Assembly (NCBI GenBank): GCA_964007475.1
Contig: OZ023274.1
Coordinates: 25,573,090-25,637,089 of the forward strand
DNA length: 64,000 bases
Direction of reading: 5' to 3'
Source: Hybos culiciformis
Lineage: Eukaryota > Arthropoda > Insecta > Diptera > Hybotidae
In this document: positions 33,501 through 43,670 of the stretch, in pieces
How positions within the stretch are numbered: position 1 is the first letter of the stretch
Layout of the letters: each line of letters starts with the position of its first letter
Program-made: the position numbers and the translations under genes
Notes under the pieces: model-generated
The model's database searches: none
Told to the model about the DNA's origin: nothing
Seen by the model: the letters and a program-made list of their open reading frames with translations, nothing else

Positions 33501-36273
33501 AATATTATTAAATATTAAGAAATTTTAATAACATAATGATAAAGATTAAAGTAGATATCGTGATTAATTTAAGTTTTTAAAAACAACATAACACTTAATT
33601 CAAGTGGAGAGAATTAACATAAATTCCAGTCTGAGGTGGGAATCGAACCTACGACTGAATATGCCGTAGGATAATGGCAATACCACTACATCATGACGGT
33701 CGATAAACTATTCCCACCAATAATTGTAAACTCCGTTTTTTATGGCATTTTTATATTTTCCCTGATGTTGAGTTGTAAGCCCAACTTCAATATTATAAAT
33801 AAAAAAACAAATTGCAGTTTTTGTTGGGCACCGGAAAATAATATGTTTGATAAAACTTTTGTAATAAACGAAACGTTAGTAACTTTTGCCAAATTATCGC
33901 CCCACACTCGGAAAATAAACTACATATAATGAAAATTGAATGGATATAACAATTGTGAATGTTTTTTCTTCACTTAAAAATGTATTTACTTTATCGAATG
34001 GTTTATTGGGTTTGTAACGAATCACCAATGGTTTCATTGTATGACGTCGAATTATTATCGAAGGTGTAATGTATTGAATGCATTTGCTGGTCGTTGCAAA
34101 ATCTAATGGCAAATCAATACAGTACGGATTGTACAACCAAATTGGTTGATAAAAACTCATAGCATCATTTTTTTGAACGGGTACAATGCAATCAGTTGAT
34201 AGAATACAATTGATTGGATCATATTCATTAACATCCATTTCAAAAACCAAATTAATTGTAAATCTTTCAGTTATCCTGGAAATATTTAAATGTTTGTATT
34301 AATTCTTTACTATACAAGTTTCACCGAAAAAGGTTTGAAAATGAAAACTTCTTTATTTAAAAATAACTGAAAGCCAAATATAAGGATAAATTAATTTGTG
34401 ATGAATAAAGTTTTGAAACTATTTTTGAATTGAGTTGAGTTATTTGCAACAATTATATAATTATTTACCTGACCAAAAATTCAAATAACCGAATTAACCG
34501 TTGTATGGAGGCGTAAATTATATTTCATTTCTTGAATTATTGATTATTATTCAAAAATACTAATAAAATAAGCTCAAAATATGAAGATTTGAAAAAACGA
34601 AAAAAAAAAAAAAAATTTAGTGAGGTTTTTTAGTGAGGTTTCACACAAACGTCATTTTCTCCGTTACTCGAAGTTTTTGATTCTAAAAACCGCCCTTTTT
34701 TATTTTTAACCTTGTCTTTATCTTTCTAAAACAGTAAAAATATTTGAAATCGGCCCAGGCGTTCGCTCTATATAATTTTATAGAAATACTCATTTTATGA
34801 ATTTATTAATTTTTAATGCTTTATGTATCAGAAACTATAGGAGTATAGGGTCTAGCTAGAGGGGGTAAAGATGAACGAAAAAAATATTTTGGGCTTATTT
34901 TCGAATAAAAATCCAAAAATCAAGAAAATCGAACAACATTTACCAAGTGGTGTATTTTTAACCAAATGTATATCTTATTTTTAAATTAATTTTATCAAAT
35001 TTTAATTTGCATAAACTATTTTTTTGTAATTTCACAAATGTTTTTTTTTTATATTTTTTAAACTTCGAAATAATTTTTCTAGCCCTTTTTTCTACTTTCA
35101 TTACATCGCTATTATTTTGGTAAATATCTACCTCCTACACTACCTCATATTTCCCCGCTTTTCTATTTGTCGCTTAGTTTTATTGAATAATTTCCCCTTT
35201 ATCGTTACGTAAATTTTTAAACAATACCTCGCTAAAAAAGTATAACTATTTTCACATAAATTTTCGATGATCCTAATTAAAAATTTAAAAATATTACAAA
35301 GTTAATTTTCATTTATACTTCAAATTATCTTTAAGTTTTGAGGACATAATAATCAATAAATAAATAATTAAGGAAATCGTTTACGCACATAATTAAAATA
35401 GGTACTGAAACTAGATTTTATTTAAAGAGGTGTAATAAATTGAAATATCAATTTAAAAATGTCCTAATGTCCGGAAAATTGCACAATATAATTTTCCATA
35501 AATATCAATTTGTATTAACAAAATGTTTTAAATACAAATAACTAACTTCATTTCAAATTTAAGCAAATGTTTTCCAACCAAAGTGTATTGAATATATAAT
35601 TCAATCAAATCATAATATTTTGGTTGAACACATCCAAATCTTGGTGTAATTTCCAATAACATTCTATGGGGACAATGATATACTTTTTTAAATACATTTA
35701 TCCCCATTTTAGTTTCTTGTAATTCACATTCACACATTTTGATTCGTTGAATTGAATAATTAACTTCTTTAGTTGAATCCAAATTAAATAGATGTAAAAT
35801 AATTTTTATTGGATTTGAATTAATTGGCATTGATGGAATTTTCATAATTGGTGAATTTAAAATTCTTTCATTAGTTGATGCTGACATCACTTCATCATTT
35901 AATCTTGAAATTAATAAATTAACTATTTAAATAATATAGGTATCGTATAAATATGCGGATTCTAAAATATCGTTGTAAGATTAAATAAATAATTGAAATT
36001 AAAATGTGTGTATTCGATGTGTCTGATGGGCATTGACAGAGTTCTAGTATTGGAGTGTTGCACATATTATAACAGGGTCAAGGAAGTGTAGCTGTTTTGT
36101 CCATTTATTATCATTTTTTAAATAATACCCAAAGAATTAAAAAAATTTAATATTTTTTACCGATTAATTTCCAATGAATTCCAGTAGTAATCTTTTAAAA
36201 ATGGTGCATCAATTACTGAAATATTTGTAAATTCTAATGGAAAAAAATCTGTTTCTGGTTCTGAAGATTCCAT
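30452..36273 (-). CDS. Six-exon ASH/MSP-domain-like ciliary protein (possibly CFAP65-like), 558 aa
   Basis: Coding exons on the minus strand are 36273-36161, 35903-35547, 34275-33924, 33490-33252, 31542-31024 and 30548-30452. All five introns are GT-AG and the phases (2, 2, 0, 2, 2) join without a stop, giving 1677 nt. The protein starts MESSEPETDFFPLEF. It contains several beta-rich segments with the look of ASH/MSP (immunoglobulin-like) repeats, e.g. ENTVSFHIKF then NFSKKCVEFVWIR in exon 4. It ends in a charged segment (about 460-530). No signal peptide or membrane span is seen. ASH proteins of the CFAP65/HYDIN type build axonemes, so a role in sperm flagella or cilia is an inference. Family members are usually much longer, so unseen upstream exons or a shortened paralogue are possible. 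The start is the first in-frame ATG after a region without a good acceptor. Confidence 0.72.
31024..31542 (-). CDS. Exon 5 of the ASH-domain-like gene
   Basis: Acceptor ttttatttattag, donor gtaatc directly after AAAAG. It joins exon 4 as AG+A (Arg), then NELVDYFEIEVIPEKF. The frame also reaches a stop at 31020-31022 if unspliced, but the donor there is strong and the next exon fits in phase. The second half is charged and helical-looking. Confidence 0.75.
31543..33251 (-). other. Intron 4 of the ASH-domain-like gene
   Basis: 1709 bp, the largest intron, with a palindromic MITE (32806-33180). The rest is AT-rich with nothing recognised. Confidence 0.6.
32806..33180. mobile_element. Palindromic MITE in intron 4
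   Basis: Inverted ends of about 36 bp begin TAAAGGCCGGTTTTCAAGAT on the left; the right end, on the other strand, reads TAAAGGCCGGTTTTCATAAT. The left half repeats caaagttact motifs several times. No ORF. Target duplication could not be fixed. Confidence 0.8.
33252..33490 (-). CDS. Exon 4 of the ASH-domain-like gene
   Basis: Acceptor caatttttag, donor gtaatt. Phase 0 entry (ASVTMCHRSIYTTF). It ends with ENTVSFHIKF...NFSKKCVEFVW, resembling the N-F/Y-S turn of ASH repeats. Confidence 0.75.
33600..33710 (-). mobile_element. tRNA-derived SINE fragment in intron 3
   Basis: On the minus strand it has an A-box-like tgatgtagtgg (33693-33683) and, 34 bp on, a B-box ggttcgattccc (33649-33638), the internal promoter of polymerase III. 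The sequence between resembles a tRNA body but does not fold as an intact tRNA by eye. A diverged copy lies at 57121-57225. Confidence 0.6.
33924..34275 (-). CDS. Exon 3 of the ASH-domain-like gene
   Basis: Acceptor tatttccag, donor gtagtt. It joins exon 2 as AA+G (Lys) then ITERFTINLVFEMDVNEY. It encodes an extended beta-rich stretch including IWLYNPYCIDLPLDF and KPLVIRYKP, the style of an ASH domain. Confidence 0.75.
34276..35546 (-). other. Intron 2 of the ASH-domain-like gene
   Basis: 1271 bp of AT-rich sequence. A short direct repeat (tagtgaggttt) occurs at 34618-34640. No gene or element recognised. Confidence 0.55.
35547..35903 (-). CDS. Exon 2 of the ASH-domain-like gene
   Basis: Acceptor ttaatttcaag, donor gttagt. 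The first base completes an Arg codon with exon 1 (CG+A), then LNDEVMSASTNERILNSP. A beta-rich domain with a Cys-rich turn (KMCECELQETK) follows. Confidence 0.75.
36161..36273 (-). CDS. Exon 1 of the ASH-domain-like gene
   Basis: ATG at 36273. It encodes 37 residues plus two bases, acidic at the N terminus (MESSEPETDF). Donor gtaaaa. No convincing polypyrimidine tract and acceptor just upstream, so it may be the true first coding exon. Confidence 0.65.
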
Positions 36274-38324
36274 TTTTCTTACATATGGTAGGTATATGTA
36301 AATATTTTTTTTTATAAAATTAATTTTTTTTTCTATAATTTATGATACTTTTTTTGATGTTGTCAATTAATATAAAAAAAATTATTTAACAATTATGCAT
36401 AGATAATATTAAAGAAAGTAGAAGCATTAAGGAGGATCGTTTCCCTTCTTAGTCCTTTTATTTTCTTTGATAATATATAAAGTATTATAGGTAACTGACT
36501 CTAAGAAAATATATTTCAGCTATAATTTTTTATTATATAACGTCAATTGAGTTGAAAAGTTGAAATATAGTGGTATTTTATTATAATTCATAGAATTTTT
36601 GGTCTTGGAGTATAATTTTTTCAATTCAATTCAAAAAGTTTGCTTTATTTAATATTAATGGTTTTTATAAATTTATATACAAATTTATCTTAAAGCTAGA
36701 TTTAAAATTATTTTTATTTCCTACCTAATGCCCCTTCTTTGGAGGTCTCTAAGTATTTTGTTATTTATTATTAATTATGTGTTTTTTATCCTATTTTTTT
36801 ATTTATTGTATTTAGTATTGTACATATTTATTTTATTCTTTTGTGTAGTGGAAAATTTGTTTGCTTAGAAAAACCACTTACTTTCTTCTCGTTTTTTTTT
36901 ATTTTTTCTTGGAGTATAATTTGTGAACATAATTTGCCCACTGTCCACTGTATAATTAAGTGCTTGTGTTGTTCTATATAACCATTTATAAAAAAAAGTG
37001 AATATGAAGATCTTAATTCAGAGAGTATTCTTCCTCCAGAGAGATATATTTATTATTTTTGTTTTTTTTTGGTTGAACTGTAAAAAAAAACTCAAAATCA
37101 AACATTATTAGATATTTAAGACTTTATTTGTTTGCAGATTTATATAATTCTGATTAAAACATAATTGAAATTATGTTACTTTTATCATAAAGGAAGTATA
37201 ATATAGAAAAACTTTATCAAACAACTTTTTAAAATATCGTTTTTATTTTTTTTTCTATTTTTTCAGACCCCCAAAACATATGTACATATATGCAAAAAAG
37301 CTTTTCTATTTTCTCTAATACTCATTAATTTTTTTCTATTTTGAGGATGTTTAGTTTTATTACAACAACTTCTAAAAATTCGAATGTAGTTGGGCGAAAA
37401 ATCATAACTAATGAATAAATGTAAAAATATGTGTCTAAATATTTATTGTTGTGATGTGCTAATATTAATTACACTTACGATTTTTTTTTTTTTTTTCAAA
37501 AAGTAGCATTTTCGTCTTCATTGAAATTTATAAAATCCTTATCATAAGTTATTTCAAATCAATAATTATATATATTGCAATTTAATTTTTACATTAATAA
37601 AGAATATTATATCTCCTTTGCATAAAATATTCTTAAACGATAGTGAGAGACAATGTTTTATTTTTATCGTGAATTTACGTTTAATTAGCTCATTCTTTAA
37701 AATAAATGTGTTTTGCATTTAATGGTACTTACATGTATATATTAAAATATTTTACATGAACTTTGTTTTAACTATTTAAATTTTGAAATATAAGGACATT
37801 AAGAAAATTATATCGGAATATTTTATTATTATTGGAAATTTATCAATTTGGATACGTAATTAAAATAAGTATAAATAATTTGAATAAAATAAAGTAAATA
37901 TTTATTCATTTATTTTATTTATTAATAAGTAGGTAAACGCCTTTTTTGAATGCGCGACCTTCACTTAAATATTTTACTAATTCATGAAGTTAGAGCTCCA
38001 TAAAAAGTAGTCGGCTAAACAAGTTATAAAAATAAAAACTAATGATGTCCTTGAATTGAAATCAGAACAATTTTTATATCACAAAAATTATGACAATGAT
38101 TTGGAAATATTTTATTTGATCTGCTTGAAATTACCAAATTTCATATAAAAATTTTTGATAACTATTTTGCTCAACATTTTTATAAAAAAAAGAATTTTAA
38201 CAAACTGTATGCAATGCTGTTTGGACGCAATAAAATTATCAAAAAAATATGATTTCTGGTTCACCGAAACAGACGAATGTTATGAACATAGATTTAAATT
38301 TTTGGAGTTGTTATTAACACTTCT
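36274..38324. other. 5' flank of the ASH-domain-like gene, no other gene recognised
   Basis: AT-rich. I found no upstream exon with matching phase. The plus frame 38155-38343 runs into the MITE and is not credible as a gene. Confidence 0.45.
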
Positions 38325-38749
38325 ATGCCTTGAGCACAGCTAATGCCGCAAAGCAATTTTTGAAGGAATGTTCCGGAAACCTGTTCACAGCTAATTTTAC
38401 CTGAAAGCAAAAAAATCAACTGCAAACAACTGCTTTTGTTTTTTTTATAATATGATTGTGACAGAAAAATGAAGCAAAACCAAATTTCGATGCAAAAGAA
38501 ACGCTGTGAAAAAGAAACAAAAAAATTAATTTGTGACGTAGTCAATTCTTTCTGGAGCAAAAAAAAAATAAATTCAGTTTTCTAATTAATTATGAAATAA
38601 TTTTAAGAAATTCTTTTTACAAAAAATCAATAAAATTAATATCTTGCGTTTTTTATAATTCTTATTTAAATTAATTAAGAAATGACGCAGAAAATCGGTT
38701 TTTACGGTAGCTCAAAATTGCTTTGCGGTATTAGCTGTGCTCAAGGCAT
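38325..38749. mobile_element. MITE with 37-bp inverted repeats
   Basis: The left end atgccttgagcacagctaat and following gccgcaaagcaattttt are repeated in reverse complement at 38713-38749. 425 bp, no ORF, target duplication not determined. Confidence 0.75.
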
Positions 38750-39589
38750 TAATAATAAAACGCTCAAAATTTTTAAAAGGGATATTATTAAAAAGTTAAA
38801 GTATACTTTCAAACCAAAATAAAAAACAAAAAAATTATTATTCCAATGATATAAAATAATGTTAACATCGTCGGTCTCATGCAAAAATCACTGAACTGCA
38901 AAAACATAGTTTTGAGAAAATTGGATTTAAATTTTTTTCTTTTTTTTTAGTACGTTTTGATACTTTCTATTTTATGACAGCTTTCAACTTCTAACTTTGA
39001 ACATATTAAAATTTTAGTTTTTTATGATTTTTCTACAATATTAGGTCAAAAATGCCAAAATTACAGTTTCGTGATTTAGGCACGAGACGACGATATGTAA
39101 ATATACATGAAATAAAATGAATTTATTAATGCTTTCAAATATATTTTTGAAGTGAAACTTCTTTAGATGCATTGTGATTGAGAGTGAAAAAAATGTAAGT
39201 GACAAAAATGTCTCGTTTATTGTCAAAAATGCCTCGATTATTGTCAAAAAAAGGCAACAAAAAAAGAAAAAAGAAAAAATTTATGTGTCAGCTAATGATA
39301 AAACCGACAGCCACTAGCAACTTAATGAAGCTTATCAGCGCAATAACCTACTCTATATTGGCTCAGAATTAAAGTAGAAAATACTATTGTTTTTTTTTTT
39401 TTTGCGATTGAAAGGAAAATATAATTTATTTTAAATTATTGAATAACAAATATTTCATTTATTAATTATTAGTGCTAATTTTCAAAATGTTTTTGGAATA
39501 CAAATATGTATTCTAAATAAAAATGTTCCAATGCACCTATTTTGTAGATAATTTATTTTTGATATTAATTTTTCTTAATGTAATTTTTA

Positions 39590-39905
39590 GTTTGTTAGTG
39601 TAATTTTTTTTTGACATTAAATTACACTAATAAAATGCAGGAGGAATATGTTTATTACAATTACTTTTCGGAAGAAATACTAATGTCAAATTTTGCAGGC
39701 ATATTTGAAAATGCTCTTTTAACTAAAACAGATTTTTTTTTTGAACTAATTTGTAATTCTGTTGTTAGTATACATTATTTTTGCCATTAAATTCCATTAA
39801 TGCAATGCATGTAGAATATTTTTATTCCAATTCCTTTGAAGAAGAAGTACTAATAAACATGAAATTTTTCAGGCATATTTAAAAAGTTATTTTAGGTTAA
39901 ACTTT
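39590..39905. repeat. Degenerate tandem duplication, about 175-bp unit
   Basis: Copy 1 (about 39590-39740) and copy 2 (about 39765-39905) share a collinear series of motifs: gttagt, cattaaatt, aatgca, atattt..attc/acaatt, aagaagtacta/gaaatacta, caggcatattt. Copy 1 contains gtaattttttttttgacatt, also seen in the palindromic element near 410-460. Confidence 0.55.
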
Positions 39906-40135
39906 TCGGACAACAAAAAGAAAACATGATTTAAGCCACGCTGTTGTTTTTTCATACATTATTGTCGCTAGTTGTAACCGGAATTGTGTTTACAGCTTAA
40001 AATATAGTAGAAATCATCTGGCAATCAGTGTTGCCATGCAGCCATAATTCTAGCCATTTTGAAATAATTTAAAAGCCATTATGCCACTAAACTTTTTGAG
40101 CGTAAAAAGTATTTTAGAATTTTTAATGTTTTTAT

Positions 40136-40606
40136 CAGTGATGCCATTTGCTTTTTTTTTAAAATGCCAGTTTAGGACCCTTAGCACTTTTTTTCCCCCT
40201 TTAAAAGTGCCAGAAAAAGTGCTAAGCATTTTTTCTTTTAATTTTTGGTGCTAAAAAAGTGCTAAATGAAAATAAACGTAAATAAAACAATAAACGTCAA
40301 TAAAAAACAGCTAGCAAAAAATAAAACCCATCAAAAATCTTACCCACGCAAAAAATACCGAAGCATTAGACAGATGACTAACTATCATCAGTCTAAAAAG
40401 GTATTCAAATCACATATTTGATATGGCATGATATATCAGTATCACTGAGAAAATAAAAGAAACTCGAATTCTTGAAATGTGCTAAAAAATGTGCTATTTA
40501 AGAGAAAAGTGCTAAATTAGCACCTATCACTTTTTTAAAAAAAGAAAGTGCTAGGGGGAAAAAAAGTGCTAAATCTAGCACTAAAATTGCTAAAATGGCA
40601 ACTATG
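40136..40606. mobile_element. Non-autonomous hAT MITE with agtgcta-rich interior
   Basis: Ends CAGTGATGCCATTT and CATAGTTGCCATTT (inverted) are flanked by an 8-bp target duplication GTTTTTAT (40128-40135, 40607-40614). The inside repeats aaagtgctaaa/tttagcactt many times. No transposase. Confidence 0.75.
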
Positions 40607-40614
40607 GTTTTTAT

Positions 40615-41495
40615 CTCTAAGTAGTCGCTGGTTTTTAATTTTTTTGTTAATTTTTCTAAGACGCCGAATTCCCCAAAACAAGTTATTTTAAGTCGACTGG
40701 CCCAGCAGTCGAAGGACAAAAATCAACTAGTCGCCGTCGAAAAAATCGATTGGTGTCATGTCTTATATGCACTTGGCCATTTTAAACATTTATTTAGGCT
40801 CCCCAGAAAATACTACTTGCCATGAAGTTTCACTTCTTCCGTGTGTCCCGAGACTCACATATATTTTTCTTTTAAATGAATCACACCTTGTTTCATTTAT
40901 CATTCCTGTTCAGAAGATGAAAAAAATATATGCAAAAAATTAAATGTGTTGTTTTCATGTTCAAGGTCGCAATATAAAGCTTATTTCTCTGCAGTCGTTG
41001 CTGCATTTTTAAAATGATAAATATGTGCCAACTAAGAAATTATTGCTTTTTATAAAAGTTTATTATTATATTATATAGCATAAAACATTAATACATAATA
41101 TAAAACATCAAAATTCAAAAATTATCTATATTCATTTGCCTTTCGAATATCAAATAAATTTTTCGCTACATAATTGTTATTAAAAAGTTAAAAAATATAT
41201 ATAGGGGGTGTTGTGTTGCTTCTTTTTAAAAATAAGTATAATTTTAGTTATACTGTAATTTTGATACTTAAAAGTGCAAAAATTAAGTTAAATTGGATAT
41301 TTGTCTGTAATGTTTTATTTTCTAGATGGCATGACAGATAAAATTTCCTACTGTGTTAAAGGGGGTTCAATCCCGTAACTGAAGAGTCCTTAATCCTGGA
41401 AATTTGCTTTTTTGTAACCCGGAAGTTCTAACCTCTAGTGTTTCAACCAGATCAGGTTCTAGCAATTTATTGTGACTATAGGCGAGATCCCGTTT
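40615..41495. other. Intergenic spacer before the copia element
   Basis: No gene recognised. The small frames at 40498-40719 and 40758-40943 lack features. Confidence 0.5.
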
Positions 41496-41696
41496 TTTAT
41501 TGTTGAACAAATAATCTTATTACATCTAAATCTTTATACAAGAAGCTGTGATGACATTGAACTTGTGTCACTCAAATCTAACTCACTCATTATTATCTAT
41601 TATTATTATTATGTATTATCATTATAATGTATTTTATCATTATCATCCCATCATCCAAATTATCAAGATCAACCACGCAATCATATTAAAGTATTA

Positions 41697-42763
41697 TAGT
41701 AGATTATTATATATGTTAACTAAATTTTTTATTAATTACGAGTTGTGTATACACAAAAAAACCATGGACACGCGTCAATACTTATATCACGAGACCGCAG
41801 GTCGAGTGATATATATGTGGGGGGTGTGGTTGTTGTTTGTTTGTATGTGTTGTGTTGATGTTGGGTTGTTGAACCTGTTGGTTTTTTGTTGGAATAAAAA
41901 TGAAACTCCCACAGGTTTCTTTTTACTAATTAATCACCTTTTATTTTCTTTTGATTTATTCTTACTTAAATGACATTAATTTTACTTAATTAAATTTCTT
42001 AAATATTTGTAATTAATTTTTATAAAATTAATTTTTTTTAAATAATTATTTTACATTAATTCTTTATGACAAAAACTTTGTTACATACAATTAATTTTTT
42101 TATCTAGAATTGTAAAAAATTAAAATATTTTTTTTATTTCTTTCTTCTGTTTTGCTTGAGGTCCGGAACCAGAAAGAGAAAGTTTTTTTTATTTTTCTGA
42201 CGTTCTTGATTTTTTTGTGTGCGGCGTGTCAAGTGAACACTCTGCCAGCTTCGTTAACAACTGCGCAGCTATCAACTGTGCGTTGTTGGCTTGGCTGAGG
42301 TTTACTTCACACGGCCGGAGATAATACTTGTAGTGTTGCCACTACATATATTGACAAGTTTCCATGTGTTTTGTTAACATATCTAATATGATGTTTTAAT
42401 GTGCATGTGAGAGGTAGTTGCAGTCTATACATTTGCAATGCAAAAAATAAAGAAAAGTTGGTAAACAAATTTTTTTTTTCATTTTTTGTTGGTATTAGTC
42501 TGTATTTGTCTGTATTGAAATATTGGGAGTGATATTATTTTTGTTTAGGTATTACGCAATATTCAATTTGAAGCATTTAATGATTTCATTATTCACTATG
42601 AAGCATTTAAAGGAATTCATTATTGACTATGAAGCATTTAAAAGAATTCATTATTCACTATGAAGCATTTAATGATTGCATATGTATTGACGAATATAAT
42701 ATTCCATTTAGTGATCTAAATTCTATGGTTCTAAATACAACATACCGATCACATGACCATTAA
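41697..42763. mobile_element. First unit of a tandem palindromic/minisatellite element
   Basis: It starts tagtagattattatatatgt, has a near-palindrome tatatcacgagaccgcaggt, then a unit-specific 0.5-kb stretch (about 41820-42345). Next come attgacaag..gttaacatat, ggtagttgcagtctatacat, a 30-bp minisatellite, and the end accgatcacatgaccattaa. No ORF. The layout (inverted subterminal repeats, central minisatellite, head-to-tail copies) recalls non-autonomous Helentron/DINE-1-like elements, but classification is tentative. Confidence 0.55.
42567..42680. repeat. 30-bp minisatellite, about four copies
   Basis: The unit is close to gaagcatttaatgatttcat plus tattcactat. Copies differ by a few bases. 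Confidence 0.75.
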
Positions 42764-42777
42764 TAGTAGATTATTGT

Positions 42778-42950
42778 ATATGTTAACTAAATTTGTTATT
42801 AATTACGAGTTCTGTATACACAAAAACACATTGACACGAGTCAATACTTATATCACGAGACCGTTAGGTCGAGTGATATAAATTGACAAGTGTCTATGTG
42901 TTTTTGTGTAAATACAGAACGAGTTGTATAACAAATTTTGTTAACATATC
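42778..42950. repeat. Long foldback (inverted repeat) of the second unit
   Basis: tatgttaactaaatttgtta and following bases to about 42846 are matched in reverse complement by 42882-42950. The centre is tatcacgagaccgttaggtcgagtgata (listed by position 42851-42878), itself partly palindromic. Confidence 0.7.
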
Positions 42951-43069
42951 CATGCATGTGTAAGGTAGTTGCAGTCTATACATTTACCATGAAAAAAAAA
43001 AATAAAAGTTGATATACACATTTCTTTTTGCTTTTTTTGTTGGTATTTGTCTGTATTGAAATATTGTGA

Positions 43070-43170
43070 GAACATCTAAATGATTTCATTATTTACGCTG
43101 ATGCATCTAAATGATTTCATTATTCACGCAGATGGATCTAAATGATTTCATTATTCACGCTGATGTATCT
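43070..43170. repeat. 31-bp minisatellite, about four copies
   Basis: The unit is close to catctaaatgatttcattat plus tcacgctgatg. It is related to the minisatellite of the first unit (atgatttcattattcac shared). Confidence 0.75.
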
Positions 43171-43404
43171 AAATTATTGGATGTGTATTGACGCATATAA
43201 TATTCCATTTAGCGATCTAAATTCTATACTACTAAATACAACATACCGACCACATGCCCATTAAAATATATTAATTAATTAAAGTATTAAATAAATTAAT
43301 TAATAAAAGTATAATTAATAAAAAGCAAAGTAATATTTTAAACATAAAGAAAATCGTATTTCATTTAACTATAAAAGCATTTTCATGAAGGTAGTATTTC
43401 AACA

Positions 43405-43422
43405 GGTTATGAGCCCAGGAGA
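43405..43422 (+). promoter_or_regulatory. Copia primer-binding site (initiator tRNA-Met half-molecule type)
   Basis: ggttatgagcccaggaga begins immediately after the CA end of the 5' LTR. Drosophila copia uses an internal part of initiator tRNA-Met, with a site like ggttatgggcccag; this differs by one base. Confidence 0.75.
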
Positions 43423-43444
43423 GTGAATTGCAGCGATTGATTGA

Positions 43445-43590
43445 AAAGAATTTTTTTTTTTTTGATTGTCATCAATTGAATTTTTCCCGCCGAAAACAAG
43501 AATTTTTTTTTTAAAAATTGTCATCAATTGATTTTTCCTGCTGAATTGTTATCAATTGATTTTTTCCAACCGAAGAAAAGCATTTTTTTT
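43445..43590 (+). repeat. Imperfect tandem repeat in the copia leader
   Basis: Three to four copies of a unit containing ttgtcatcaattgatttttcc followed by gccgaaaacaagaatttttt. Each copy has the palindrome tcaattga. Confidence 0.6.
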
Positions 43591-43670
43591 GCTATTGTCT
43601 AAAAGAAATTATTTTTTTTATTAATATTTTTTTTTATTTTTTCCGGTGCTGAATTTTTTTTTTTTAAAAT

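Larger units (their letters stand above)
42764..43262. mobile_element. Second unit of the tandem element
   Basis: Collinear with the first unit but lacking its 0.5-kb insertion. It has the complete foldback head (42764-42960), the conserved ggtagttgcagtctatacat, a 31-bp minisatellite (about 43070-43170) and the same end accgaccacatgcccattaa. The junction with the first unit is direct (ccattaa/tagtag). Confidence 0.6.
41501..43404 (+). repeat. 5' LTR, interrupted by a tandem element
   Basis: Bases 41501-41696 and about 43263-43404 match the 3' LTR (55164-55437), ending in the same gtagtatttcaaca. The 5' copy additionally has an expanded (tta/tat)n stretch near 41590-41645. The 1.57-kb block between is foreign. 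Confidence 0.85.

Noticed and set aside
33638..33700. Functional tRNA gene
   Set aside because: A and B boxes are present but no full cloverleaf or acceptor stem could be drawn; a SINE head explains it better.
38155..38560. Frames on both strands at the 38.3-kb MITE
   Set aside because: Both cross the inverted-repeat end of the MITE; composition is non-coding.
41548..41973. 141-residue plus frame
   Set aside because: It runs across the 5' LTR into the inserted foldback element, two unrelated DNAs.
42567..43170. CRISPR-like regular repeats
   Set aside because: The units are contiguous minisatellites without unique spacers, in a eukaryotic transposon.
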